From the NCBI GenBank assembly GCA_950295325.1, contig OX485804.1, forward strand, positions 25,668,001 to 25,732,000: a stretch of DNA of 64,000 bases, in the 5' to 3' direction. Under the pieces are notes generated by a model. The model did no database searches, was not told the origin of the DNA, and saw only the letters and a list, made by a program, of their open reading frames with translations. This document shows positions 34,101 through 47,188 of this stretch, one piece after another. A program made the translations under genes and the position numbers. Positions within the stretch are counted from its first letter, which is position 1, and each line of letters opens with the position of its first letter. This DNA is from Polytrichum commune (Eukaryota; Streptophyta; Polytrichopsida; Polytrichales; Polytrichaceae).

Positions 34101-35890
34101 GGTATCAATCTGAGATTGACAGAATCTAGTCTTAAGTCTATTTCATGATGATTCTACAAAGCAAATGGACGTAAGTCTGTTTGCATGAGTAGAAATGGAG
34201 AGAAGATGAAGACCACACATGATTTTAGAAGCTCCCAGAGCTTTTGGACAAGTACACTGCTTCACCAATTTTGGGGTGGACTAACTGCACCTTGTGACTT
34301 CATTTGACAAACCCTGCTGGAAAAAACAGACTTATGGACTGATTCCAATGGCTCACCTCACATATCCAATAAAATTCATTAAAATAGTCTAGACACTTTG
34401 AAGTATGACTAGAATACAAGGACTGAAGAGATACTGAAAATAAACTTTGGGTATGAAATTCAGAAAATACCCATCGGTGAAAGAGAAGGGCAAATATTTG
34501 AGAAACAAATGATTGGCTCCATAATTGTAAGAACAGTGGAAGGATCTCTTTTCCGTCGTCAGGAACTTGGGCATAATGTTGTGCAAAAACGTCATAGAAG
34601 CAAAGACGAGGCCGGGAGCCATTTGCAGTTTCAGGTTCCCCATTCACAATAGCATCAGGAGTTTGTGGAGAATCATAAAGTCTCTCTGCAGTCCATTAGA
34701 GGCACAGTTGTTCCCACTTAGTTCCTATGAAAAAGGAATAGAAGAATCTTAGGAAGCTTCAGTAATTATAGATAACTATATTGAGCAAGGAGCATTTCTA
34801 CAGAAACAAACATGAATCAAGGTACACAACACAGGATTACATTGCCTCAAACTCTGAAACCAACACAACAGCTCCAATTGATCTGAAATCTCAACTTGAC
34901 AGAATTCATATAGTGCTTTCAAATTTGTGCAGCCTCAGCATATGCATGTCATTGTACACATATGATAGGTAGATGATCGCAGGTTAATGTCGGAGAATTT
35001 CTGTACCTTGAGCACGGGTATCCACTTCTAAGGCAACATCAGTAAAGAGCTGACGCAGTAAATCCCCTCTCTGTGCTGGATAATCAAGGGCCTGCCAGCA
35101 GGACAATGATCCTTAAATTGACAAATAGGCCATTGAGCAATGCAGTAATATTACAGCACATAATACCAACCAATACACCTCTTTTTTTCTCGCTCCCCCA
35201 TCATATATTTTTCTATTATGCTCCGTGTCACCATATAATTTTAAATTACATACATTTTCAGGAATCTAATGCTCTTGTCTCATACTATTTTACTAAAATA
35301 CAAAACTGTGGAAATCTCGAAGTGCCCATCTAGCAGTAGAATCTAAAGTGCAACCCCTCCCCAACCCATTTAGATTGAAGAGCATTCCTACTAGACCGGG
35401 ACTCATAGGTTGCCAGAGTATTCTTAGCAATAGAATAGTGAGAGATTGCACCTCATAGATACGTTCCTTCATGATACTAAGAGCGAAGTGAATGCTTCTT
35501 TCATTTCAAATAGTACAGGCCCACTGATATATGCTGCATTCTAAGAAAGGGAGATATTTGCAGACTGCATACAGAGCCATTTATGCTTTACCGAATGTCT
35601 TGAGTGTCAACTTCCGATCCTCGAGTTCTCTTTATACTATGTCATCTTCTCTTTAGCAGTATCAGCCAGAACATATATGGTATTAATCCATCTCGGTATC
35701 TCAAGATCCTCCATATTGAAGTTATTAAACTTTCTTCACTTAAACTGAAACTCAATAAAAGATTAAACTCTGCATCTTAGTCAACGGGCTCAGCAAACAC
35801 CTTCTGTAGCTTGCGCTGCACTTCTACAGTTAATTTCTTTCTGAATGCTGATGGCGCAAGCTGACGTCGCTGATAGGGGCGGCTTCCCAT
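31165..35890 (-). CDS. Conserved plant membrane-associated protein of unknown function, 11 exons, 381 aa
   Basis: Exons on the minus strand: 35890-35801, 35091-35007, 34685-34471, 34009-33927, 33719-33674, 33464-33408, 33234-33180, 32941-32847, 32585-32522, 32376-32243, 31386-31165. All are GT-AG and in phase. The start ATG sits in GCGGCCATGGG. The protein begins GSRPYQRRQLAPSAFRKKLT. Conserved-looking stretches are RLCFYDVFAQHYAQVPDDGK, FLQLWSQSFVSQIFALLFHR, VKVEPVLLHYLNSMKALKG, APGGPMYPTRPVRHAAWDTL and VGRHSRHLISLFFRLLHPYY. I remember the same motifs (YPTRAVRHAAWDTLD-like, YPRHLISLFFRLLYPWYWP-like) in proteins of flowering plants but know no function or name. The C-terminal 50 residues (WNFSITTIKSICSKIIHIIF, VVIGWFLELF) are hydrophobic and likely membrane-bound; there is no signal peptide. 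The leader upstream may contain further non-coding exons. Confidence 0.88.
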
Positions 35891-37918
35891 GGCCGCTCCA
35901 AATTTAGAGAAAAATGCCTGTTCCAGCTGCAACTGTGACCATCAGAGTTCTGTATCCATCTGGCACCACTATAAAATTTCCAGGATGATTTCTATAAGCA
36001 TCTGTTTAAATGAATCCAAGAGAGCTGCTGTCTCGGTCATCCACTAACTCCACCATAACATTTGTCCAGTTTGTTACCAAAGCTGCTCCACTATCCTTCG
36101 GAACCCACAACGTAAAGTTTCTTTATTCTTTCTGTGTCCTTGATCCTGCCACACCATAAGACAAAAAGAATATAAGCCAGCAATCTAACTAGAAGTACAA
36201 GTTACTAAAAGAGAGGATTGTGGAAGAACGTCAGAAGCTACATAGTCCAAATCCTACTCCTAAGAAACATTAAGCAATTTTTACATGGTGTCCTGTGCTC
36301 ACTGTGGACGCTGGAAGTTATGACACAAAGCAGAAAAACATGGAACGCGTAAGACAAGATAACGAATCCTTCCTTTAATGACCAATTAGAGTCTTTGTAC
36401 ATTGCAGTCAAGCCACAATCAGCGTCTACATAAGGTGAACACCTCCTACTGCATCTGGTCTTGGAAAGTAACATCTGTAGGGACTCAGAAAATTATATTC
36501 TCATCTTGACTAGTGTTGGGGCTGGTATACATGTGAATGCATGCTATCAATCCACAATATCAATAATGATATCAGATAACCTACCCCAAGTTCGTCCTAT
36601 TTTGGTCAATACCATCCTAATACCATATGGATACTAGGGTTATTTTCCCTAGTACGAAGGTTCTTGCATGCTATATAGACCCGAATGGTATTAAAAACAA
36701 AAAATCCTCATATACCCTACCGGTATTAAAAGAAGTGTAAAATCCTCATTATATATACCCAAGAGGTCTCAAAAATACGTGATTCCAGCTCAACACTGGT
36801 CTTGACAAGGCTCATTGTATAGCACTTAGGGGCTCAAGGAGACAAGGTTTGCGATAAGCAGTAATATTCTCCCTCAATTCAGATTTTGGCGAAGCAAATA
36901 TACGTCAACACGGATTCCGTAAGCCTATCGAGAAGTCCATATTGAACAACCTTCCGTAACATATGACGCTTGCCAGATCGGCATCATCGACACCTTAGCA
37001 GCGAAAGGTTTAAGATATACATTTCCAGAGATAAGAAACGATCAAAAACCACAAACTCAGCGAGATAATTTACTTCAACATCAGCAGTAGCTGTGGCCAG
37101 GACACAATAACATTTTAACACCTTCCCATAGACTGAGCCGTGATAAAATAATCAGATTGATATGGAACTACACCAAAGGAACAAAGTTTCAACCATTCAC
37201 ACTCTTTAAAGCAGAGAAACTATGCTGCGGTCTTTAAACAGTAAAGAGTGCAACAGGAAGGATATCGTCATTGCCAACGTGTTGACACGAAGCGACAATG
37301 AGGACTACTACTACTAGAGTTAGAATATGTCTTTCTTGGAAGGTTCACAAAAGTGAGGCAAGAGAGCTTTGAATTCTCGAATCGAAAGTCGAAATCTCGG
37401 CAGGTACACGAAGATGTAACTTAAATGCTTATCTGGCCAGAACTTACTGCCATCCTTGGAGGATCTGGGAGACAATTGCGAGTCCTCAATGTTAGAGGTT
37501 CCAGAGCTTCAATTATCAGGGCTTAAACTCGACAACGTGAGCTTCGAGCTAACAAGACGCATTCACAGAATTGATTGAACCTCACAGAGAGCAAAAAAAA
37601 AAAAAAAAAAAACGCTACATGTGAATAAAAGAGACCACTGCATCCAATAATACTAAAACGCAAGCGCTCACCGACGACGACGACGAAAAAGAAGAAGATG
37701 AAGAAGATGAAGAAGAAGAAGAAGAGGAAGAGCTACTATATCGATCCACTGTTCGCAGCAAGGGCCTCAAGTAACACCCAGCTGAGATAATCAAACTGTC
37801 AATACAAAACTGAACAGATCAATTCTCCAGATGCGACCATCACTACTTTAGGAAGTTCTTAAGAAAGATTTCAAGAATCTTAGCAAACAAGGAACAGAAT
37901 TTCGTAGCAAGCCTACGG

Positions 37919-37957
<39 letters not shown>

Positions 37958-38500
37958 CGAAAGGAAACAGGGGATCACTGCACATCCATTGGAGAAGGAG
38001 GAGGAGGAGGAGGAGGCAATGATGTGTGTGAAACGAGTGTCCTCGCAGCAAGAGTTCAAAGGGATAGAAGGTGTGATACTTAATGAAACGGACACTCTAC
38101 TCTACCTCAAACTTCCAATACAAGATTGGACAAAAATCAGGTGTCCAAAGAGGCGCAAATACCTATTGTATGAAACTCGTCAACACTTTTTAGGACAATA
38201 GGAATTTCGTAAGCTTACCAAGGTGTGTGTGCAGCGTGAAGCGAGATTGAAAGGGAGTGAAGGAGCGAAGGAGAGAATCGAGAGAGACAGAGCGAGAGAA
38301 ACAGGGCATTAGGGCAAGGTCGGTGATGAAGAGCGGGCATAGGGGGTGGAAGTCTTCCGATGAAGCCAAGCAAGGCGATAGAAAGGGGAAAAGGGAAGCC
38401 TATAACGATAAACATTTGACTGGGGCGTCCTCCAATCATCATCATCTTGGACGTCCTCCTTTCCCTAACATTGTGGTGTAACGTACATGCGTGTTATTTG
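35891..38500 (-). promoter_or_regulatory. Long 5' UTR/promoter region of the membrane-protein gene
   Basis: Contains purine-rich simple repeats: (GAA/GAT)n at about 37689-37731 and (GA)n at 37922-37953, which on the gene's strand are CT-rich tracts of the kind common in plant core promoters and leaders. TTGCAG just before 35940 could end a 5'-UTR intron. No separate gene was recognised; ORFs at 37848-38051 and 38215-38445 are low-complexity. Confidence 0.45.
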
Positions 38501-40508
38501 GTTCGTTCTTCGTGTTCTCCAACTCCTACCGATTAGGTCTACACAACAAAATTTGTGTTGCATTAGCAAGTCTATGACGAAACAACTGTAAAAACCGGAC
38601 TGAAAAAACGGAGTTCCCCTTATCTAGTTATGGTTGTCATAAGTGTGTGTTTGTTGGTTTCTTCATCGGATACATAGGTCCTTCTGATTGTGTTCACTAT
38701 CGAGTGTAGAGTAGTTATTAATAGTTAAATACGTAATCCAATGTCTTTTAAACATGTGTCTTCATGATGTTTGCTCTTTGATCCTCACCAAACTACATAC
38801 CAATCATGTAAAGGGGTTCAATTAAGAAAATTAGCCACTTAAGACCCATCTACCTTAAGCTATGTACATTGTTCGCTGATGTGTGCAATTAGGTTGCCCC
38901 ACACTAGTTTATTGCCATTCTGCTCTATTTTGAATAGTCACAACCACCATAACATAATACTTCGATTTATGTGTTTGTTGTGGCTTCTACTATACAAATG
39001 AATAGAAACACATAAAAAAATTTGGTATGGTTTTGACCCAAAATAATTTGCATGGGTGAAAGAATGACTCTTTAAATAGGTTCACGATGTCAACCTAATT
39101 ATGTATATTACTTTACATCTATATATAATGTGGTTGACATATATATATAACACATTCGTTTAGCAACCACAATATTCACAAAATCTCATGTTTTGTTATT
39201 GTGGTTATAACTATTCCAAATAGTGTGGAATATCGATAAATTAGCATGGGCAATCTAATTTCACGTATCAATGTCGACTACCTTGAGCTAACCATTCAAA
39301 GGAGAAGTTGTGTCTTCCAGGTCGCAAACTTGTGATTGATGAATGATCTCCATCACTTTACAAGAAGAGGTTGAGACATCAGACGAAGAATACAAAACAC
39401 CACTTGATGGACCTCACTTTCAAACTCAATATTAGACCCAAAATTAAAGTTTGATTTCTCAAACTTGGAAAGATATTTTCTTGGGTGAGAACTGCCAAGA
39501 TATTATATAAAAAAATAAAGTGATGCCACATTAACGTCACGTCATATTGTAATACCTTGGACCCGAACTCGGATGTAAACACATCATTTGTGGGTTGTAA
39601 AGCCATTTGGTGTGTGCCACCCCAAGAACGGTGTAAGCCATGAATCATCGTAATTAATAAGTGAGCTATCCTTCTTGAGAGGGCGAACTTAAAGTGGATA
39701 TAAAGAAGAACCGCAAAAGGCTCTCCCTCCAATACCAACTAGGACCTTTCCCTTCCTTTTTTCCTGAAATCGAGGTGTAGGTGAAATCATAGCCCAATTA
39801 GGTAATGTTGATGAATACAAGGAGCCCTCGAGGTTCCAAATTTGCCGTGTTAGGTGGATGCGGCAACCCTCCATTTCTTCGGGGAAAAGGGGGGGGGGTG
39901 CCGAGGTCGACCCACTTTTGATTGCATTTATACATTAGGCATTTCAATTGAACAAAGACATACTCACCATTCGATATTTCCATTTTTGCTTTGTTGGCTT
40001 TGTCTGTAGGACAGAGACTATTGCATCAACTTCTTCGTTTCAAGAGCAAATTTCCTAACCACTTTGTGTTCACACTTGGACGTTACTTGTTCTTGTTATT
40101 TTTGGTCCACTTTATTTAATGTGGATGTTAACTAAAACTCTCTCTTTCTCTTTCTCTCTCTCTCTCTCTCTATATATATATAACACTATAATTGCTTCCT
40201 AAAATGCATTGAAAGAAATCTAGTTAACTATAGTTATTTCGGCAGTTATTGATTATGTATTCTAAAAATTTCGGGTGATAAATCAGTAGCTTCAATCCTT
40301 GACCTACATTTGAGAAGAAGGTGCACAAAATCCAAGAAATTTTTGGTATAGTAAATAGCCATGGATTGGCATGAGCAAAGTGAACAACTATAATTGTAGT
40401 CTTTCGTAGTAAAGGACAGAGCCTCACGGTTCTACCGTTTTCTTGTTGATTGTCAATAAAGATTTTGACATGGTTCTGCGTGACGAATTGAGAGCACCTC
40501 CAATGTTT
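38501..40508. other. Intergenic DNA without recognisable gene
   Basis: AT-rich. A G10 run at 39889-39898 and a CT microsatellite (about 40141-40170) followed by TA repeats are the only notable features. The overlapping minus ORFs 39379-39983 show no family motif. Confidence 0.4.
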
Positions 40509-41101
40509 GGGGACATTTCACACTATGGCCGTCCAAGTTGAGAGGCCCTGGGATTGAATGGCCAAACTTTGTTGAGAGTCCAAAGGAATGAGCTGAAAAC
40601 AACCAACAAATATATAGGAATTGGAGCCTTTAGCTAGGCATAGTGTGAAGCCTCCAAAGGCCAAGCCCAAAGTCCAAACCTTTGGCCATGAACTCCCACG
40701 GCCTCTTGACTTGGGCGGCCATAGTGTGAAGCCTCCAAACGCCAAGTCCAAAGTCCAAAGGAAGAAGGAGCATCCCACTTTATTCCTTGCCCAAAACAAC
40801 CCCTCCAATCTACTGGCCAATGTCTTGTCAGTTATATTATATTATATTATATTATATAATGAACAAAATTGATGACCTCTCGACCATAGTTTGGGGTTCC
40901 ATTCCATGTCCGACCTAAACTTCCTTCGAGAATCCGTCACCTTGTTCAAAAAGTACTGCCATGTAGGCGTTTTAAAGAGCGATGGCTTTTGGACTTTGGC
41001 CTCTAGTGTGAAGGGTCCAGAGGTTGGATTCTTGGTTTCTTACAATATGATTGGTGGAAATGGACGGCCTCTCGACCTTTGGCCATAGTGTGAAGCGACC
41101 C
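40509..41101. mobile_element. Novel MITE family, copy 2, inverted relative to copy 1 (about 593 bp)
   Basis: Ends are GGGGACATTTCACACTATGG and (reverse complement of the right end) GGGTCGCTTCACACTATGG. Its right half, reverse-complemented, matches the left half of the 22546-23054 element almost base for base (GAGAGGCCGTCCATTTCCAC). It contains two extra internal CATAGTGTGAAGCCTCCAAA segments, so it has an internal duplication, plus an ATATT repeat near 40835. TTA follows the right end. Confidence 0.75.
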
Positions 41102-43189
41102 TTAGATGTCCCACTTCATTTACAACAAGTTGTGAAAGCCATGTTTATCATTGTTTGTGCAAGAGTATAAAGTGCGGATGAAATGAATGATAACGAAGTC
41201 ATGTCCAACATTGGTAGCTTAATACATGTAGCTTAGAGGAAGAGGGAAAAACACGACAACATTGCATACAAGAGTACCTCGATCCCCTTCATCTAACAAA
41301 AAATACATTGGAATAGAATGCAAGTCGTATAAGACACTTCTAAATGTAAATTGACACCAAAATTAGCTTCAAAGATCTTAACTTCGTCTAATGGGGACAC
41401 AATTGGAATACAATTTACCACACTCTCCTATAGAGTGTACAATTTAAACATGGATGAATGATTGTAACATATTGGACCCGTTCGTCGACGAAGCTTGGAC
41501 TATGGGCACATTTTACATTGGTTCCCAAGGCTAGTGAACATCGCTTCTTAAAGTATTCTCATAGATTTGAGGAATGAGTGGCGGTCCCACTTCGCTTCAC
41601 ACTGGGACACGCAAAAATAAGATTGACCATGTTAGGGACTGGATGAGAAAGTGACATGGAATCTTACATGTCATGATATAGATAATGTTTGATGATCGCC
41701 CGGATTTTACGGCGAGACCACCCCCAATATGGTGAAGGAGAACAATTGTTTGGTTTACATTATGCTTAGTCACCAAGACTTTTTAAACTATGACGTGGAG
41801 TTCTCTTTGACATGGCTCTGAACCACATGAAGCATTGAATGTAGTGTCAAATTGTATTTTATGTCACTATGGTAAGTTTTCTAGTGCCACTTCTTATGAA
41901 CAAAGTTTACAAATGTTGTCATCCCACATAACTTTGGGGATTTTTTGTATCCCAACACGTATGTAATGAACTACCATCACGGGTGATTGAAGTTTGGATG
42001 AAAAATCACTTAGTAAGTGACACTTGTAAATCTAGAATACCCAAAGTTCTTTCCAAGGAATGGCAAATAATGTTATGTCAGACATTTAGTGCCAGTGACA
42101 CTAAACGGGCCATTTATAGTTAGTGTTGAGCACGCCAAGTAGAAGTGGTGACACTAAGGGCCGATTTAGACTACAATGAAAAAAAAAGTGTAATGATCAA
42201 GAATTTAAGGGGAATGCATCGATATGATTGGCTACAAAATGGGTTCTTCACCTAGCAACATTTTACACTACGGGCAAGACTTCTCTGGTGGAAAACTTCA
42301 AGGATGAAGAAATGACATGGCTGCCAACGTGGCGACACTATTTGCTACATAAGTTCTTTGAAGGTTAAGTTCATTAGGCAATCTCAAACCCTTAGACAAG
42401 AAACTTGACCTCCAGAGAACTCCAACTCGAATTTTGTTTTTTGTTTTTAAAACTAATCGGATTTTCCATCTTGTCTGCCACACCAAACCTTATCTTGGGC
42501 TGAAATTCTTGACCGACCGGTGCATTTCGTCACCGCAGACTAAACCGGCCCTAAATACAACATTTAGTGTACTAAAAGCCATAAAACAATGAGAAATTCC
42601 TAGATTACCATTTACTCACGCCCCTTGATCACCGTGACTACTACAGGCCCTAAACTTGCACAAGTTGCACGCTTTGTCATTTGAGGCTCCCAAGACAAAT
42701 TGGAGAAGGGCATGATGGTACTTAAGTACGGATGGATGAATGTCAGGATGAGGGGTTTGGAAACCCCCCCTTGCCTTTGACCACATCATGAAGAAACTCA
42801 TCACTTTGCGTTTGTGCTCTTCAGCAGGGCCAACCAAGCCACGCCACCTGTCGCCTGTGCCACTCTCAGTGCGACACGTGGCGCAACAAAGAGAAAGTTA
42901 CACACATCATGCACCCTGTGAGATTTGTGCGCTTTGTTAGGATTTAAGGCGATTGAGTGTGAGTTGTCCAAAGTGAGGTTTCGAATGTATTTGTTTATTG
43001 AGCATATCACATGCGCGGAAAAAGAAGAGAAAAGAAGAAACAATACCGTAATCACACACTTCTTATCGGAGACCCTACTCTAGAAGGCCTGGGCACATGG
43101 TTGAAAAATAATGCCACTTTCTATGTAGGCAGCCGCCTGCCTAGGAGGTTGGGCAGTCAACTGGGTGGCGATGTTGTGCAGCTAAATCC
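41102..43189. other. Intergenic DNA without recognisable gene
   Basis: No ORF of interest. Several TAGTG/GACACTAA motifs near 42080-42160 suggest fragments of older elements. Nothing could be assigned. Confidence 0.4.
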
Positions 43190-44225
43190 ATGATGTCGCT
43201 TAGGCATGTCATTGGGGGACGTTAAACCTCCCCCCACGAGCTTTTTAGGGGAGGTGGATAGTGGATTGGGGCAAGGGCCATCCCTCACCCCGGAGAAAAA
43301 AATCAAGAGTTTTTGAACCCCATTGAAAATTGTTGCCCGCCTTGCCCGACTTCGAAAAAAAAACATTGCCCTTGCATTCTTAAAGGCTGCATGTCCACAA
43401 ATTCCATATTGAGTGCACTTCACCTTCAAAGTCCAAAATCCTATATATATATATATATATATACATATATATATACATACAAACATATACATACATACAT
43501 ACATATATACATATATGCGCACTTCCACTTAGTGAATAAGCAATTGATTGGAATTTCATACCTGAAGTTAAATTGTCAATAAAACGTGTAAGTAATTTGG
43601 ATTAACATCTAATTATGTTCAATAACAATTGTTTACGCTTCATTACGTTAAATCATGCTTAATAGTTTGGATGTGCATAAATACTTGTGAAAGTAGAAGG
43701 CATTACCTAAACTATTATAAAATACACATGCTAGAATCAACACACTGATTTAAGTTTCATTCTAGAACTACAAAGACCCCTTCAAATGGTAAGTCACAAA
43801 AATCATAACCTCAATGCTAATGAGGATTTTGTAATGTTTTTGACCTCCAAGTTATTTACATGTTTTATTGATAGTTTCACTTCGGGAATGAAATTTCAAT
43901 CAATTGCTTGATCACTAAGTGGAAGTATGCATATATATATATATATTTATTTATTTATTTTTAAATTTATTTTTTTAAATTTATTTTTTGATTGATTGAT
44001 TGATTGGATTTTGGACCTTGAAGGTGAAGTGCACTCAATATCGGATTTGTGGACAAGTGGCCTTCAAGAATGCAGGGGCAATGTTTTTTGAAGTTGAGCG
44101 GGGCGGGCAATAATTTTTAATTGGGTTCAAAAAATCTTGAATTTTTTTGGCGGGGGGGGGGGGGGTGCTCTTGCACCTATCCACCACCCCTAAAAGTTTG
44201 TAGGGGTAGGTTAACATCCCCATGC
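43190..44225. mobile_element. Foldback element with arms of about 400 bp
   Basis: Left arm about 43200-43605 and right arm about 43842-44225 are inverted copies. GTGCACTTCACCTTCAAAGT (43414) answers ACCTTGAAGGTGAAGTGCAC (44018). ACTTCCACTTAGTGAATAAG answers CTTGATCACTAAGTGGAAGT. GTCAATAAAACGTGTAA answers the segment near 43860. The centre is only about 240 bp. The arms contain an (AT)n microsatellite (43442-43517) and a G14 run (44152-44165). No transposase is present. The ends decay and no target duplication was found. Confidence 0.8.
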
Positions 44226-44699
44226 CACCGCATGGGTAGCAAATTGCAGAAAAACATATACTTTATCCCAATGTAGTAAACACACTACTTTGTCTTTTTA
44301 CTTGATGGTAGACAAATATTTTTACTATCATTTTTTACTATTATGTTCATATTTTGAAACTTTTTACTATTGCGTCCCACATCTTCTAAGGTTTGCCCAG
44401 GTTGTAGAAGCCCAAGCCATGCGCCTAGGCCAAGAGTCCGCTGAAAGATTGTTTACAGTGGGGTGGTTGTCGTTGTGGTAATATTACACAATGTCTGGGA
44501 GATTTTTGGGTGTAATGGGTCAAAATCCTATTGTCTCAAACCGATGACATGTTGTGATTTGTTTTTTCCTTATTAACTTGAATTGTATCCCATAGATTCC
44601 TCTAAATTGATTGGTAATTTTCTCGAAGTTTTGAACCTCAACTGGGTATTTCTCAAACTCAACTAGTGCATTTGTAACTAGGGGATGGTTCTCCACGTT
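44226..44699. other. Intergenic spacer
   Basis: AT-rich sequence between the foldback element and the 430-bp direct repeats. No gene or repeat recognised. Confidence 0.4.
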
Positions 44700-45600
44700 C
44701 ATTGGTGTTACATTGTATATGGTATTTAGTGTCATATATATGATTTGCGAAGGGCCTAAACTAGATGTCCAAAAGTCTAGAAGTGGCATGTTCATTAATC
44801 GTCAACATGACATTCATTGTCATGATAAGTAAAGAATTTGAGGTGCAAAATTGTTTACAATATGAAATTTAGTGTAGCACATTAAGGTGCTTGAGATAAT
44901 AGTTTATGCGTTTTATATCCAAGAAGGTAATGTGCCCACATCATTGACAACTTCCTAAAAGCAATGAGGCAAAGAAGAAGCAAAGAGGAAGCTATTAGTG
45001 ACCATGCCAATGACCATAGTCATATGGTTATACTAATGGTCAACCTAATTGGCCAATTGTGGATACCTAGGATAGGCCCTATAACAGGGTTAATGACACT
45101 ATTAGTCAAGTGACACAAAATACCCTAAACAATGTACACCGTTTATGGTATTTAGTGTCGCATCCATTATTTGTGTATTGCATAGACTAGATGCCTAGAG
45201 GTTTGAAAGTGTCATGCCCGTTAATTGCCAATATGATTCCATTCATTAACATCTGTAACTTCTTGAAGTGCAAAAATATCTACATTATGACATTTAGAGT
45301 AGTACATTGGGATACATTAGATGGTAGTCTTGCGTTTTAGTATGCAAGGGGAAGATATTTTTGATCGTACTAATGGCAAGTATCATGTGTACACTTTAGT
45401 CAACTTGTAAACCATTGTGTAACATAGGGATGCACCTCATAACACTATTGAACATGCTTGTGCCATGTTGTCAGTAAGTGCACTTGAATGCCCAATGTTA
45501 TGAGGTGATAATTATAGTGAAGTTGTTAATCATCAATGTAACCTCGCCTCAAAATAGGATAAGTGACACTATTATGCATGTGACACGTAATACTTTAAAC
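44700..45600. repeat. Two diverged direct repeats of about 430 bp
   Basis: GGTATTTAGTGTC occurs at 44719 and 45149. Both copies continue with ACTAGATG, GTGTCATG/GGCATGTTC, GTTAAT and CATTTAG-type segments and GCGTTTTA near the end. The copies differ by many substitutions and small indels. Confidence 0.7.
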
Positions 45601-47188
45601 AATGTAGTGGTAGTGGTTTACTTTCTTTAGTTCTATTTCCATGGAAAAGGCACAATAAATGTTCGCTACCTCCATGACCACCCCTTAGTAACCCCATCAA
45701 CCTACGTACTTTGCATGGTGATTTACCCTTGGGGTGGTTGTTCATGCTCATGTGGCATCACTAGAGAGCTTCAAGGCCAAGGTTCGGGGAGAAAGCTAAG
45801 GAGACAATCACTTCAACACTACAACCCAAGGCCATCAAACATAATAATTGCTCAAATTTCTTCTCAAGCCCAGGACATGAGAAAGGGAGAGACGACACCA
45901 ACCTCTAGTGTTGGCATGAATGAGAGCCGTTTCACCTTGATCATAGCCACAAGCTCATAAGTTATTCATGCCTAAAAATAACACCATCCTTTGGGCAACA
46001 CTTAATATTCATCCTTAAACCGTCACCAAGTGAGTGTAATGGTGCCTTTAAGTAAGACATTGTTAAAAATGACTAATCCTATGTGGCATACAATACGCAA
46101 TAGCATCACTTGCCCAATCATAGTGGCAGTGTAAGAAGTGCTCCATGAAAGGGGAGCACCATCTTCATTTAACAAAAGATTCTCACCTCCAATAAGGTTG
46201 CTTTAGTGACGATTCTCACCTAAAAATCCAACATTAGTGGACCCCCCAAGTTGATAGTAAAAGCTCGTTCCTTGGAACAACTTAGTGCAATTATGTAGGT
46301 GGCACATAATTTTTATTTCTTTGAATTTATTTTTTTGACTCTCCGTAGTTTTGGATATTTGAACAATTTTTTGGAAAGTGCTTACAAGCAATTAACATGC
46401 ATGAAAGTCCAAAATTTTCTAGAAGTGTTGTTGTTGGGGTCGAACACCTTATGTGAACATGAGGCAGGTTTACTAAGCAAGGCTATGGACAAGTGTTACT
46501 CCCTCCAATCATAGGTTGAATGTCTCAAGTGTAAATAGAAAGCGCCTCCTTCTGTTTTCCAATGCAAATTGGGATAGTTTTGTAAGTTGGAAAAATACCA
46601 TTATTACATGGAAGTAGGTGGACCTCGGGGGGGGGGGGGGCAGTGTGTTAAAAAGTTAAGGATATAGGTGCGAACAACCACTGATTTATAGGGGGGTATT
46701 ACTTTCAATTCTCTTCTTTTTTTCACATGCTATCATTATAAAATTTTCTACTTTGGGCTAATAGAAAAATGGCTTGCATTACTTATAATTCCAAATTACC
46801 TATTATTCCATACCCTATAATAGTTTAAAGATGTCCAATGCCATTTTTGATACCCTATATTACTCTTAAGTCCATTTATAATTTTTTGCCCCCATGTTTT
46901 TAAAATACCCTATCATTTGTTCGCACGTATATTGCTACTCCAATCAATGACTACACCCCCCGAGAGATGGACGACAATGTTTGTCAGTGTACTTGAAAAA
47001 ATAGAAAGGAAAAAGGAATGTCAAAGCCTTTTACCCTCACATGCAATGTTTGTTCACCACCTCCCTCTCATGTCTGCATGAGCATGAGAGTGGGGGTGGC
47101 TTAGTGTCTATTTTCATAGGTGGACCATGTGCTTAGTGTTATGTGGTCAATGTTAGTTTTGGGTTTTCAGTGTTAGTAAGTGCGTTTA
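45601..47188. other. Intergenic DNA, no gene recognised
   Basis: An open frame at 45715-45960 is Ser/Gly-rich and unrecognised. A G14 run is at 46627-46640. Confidence 0.4.
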
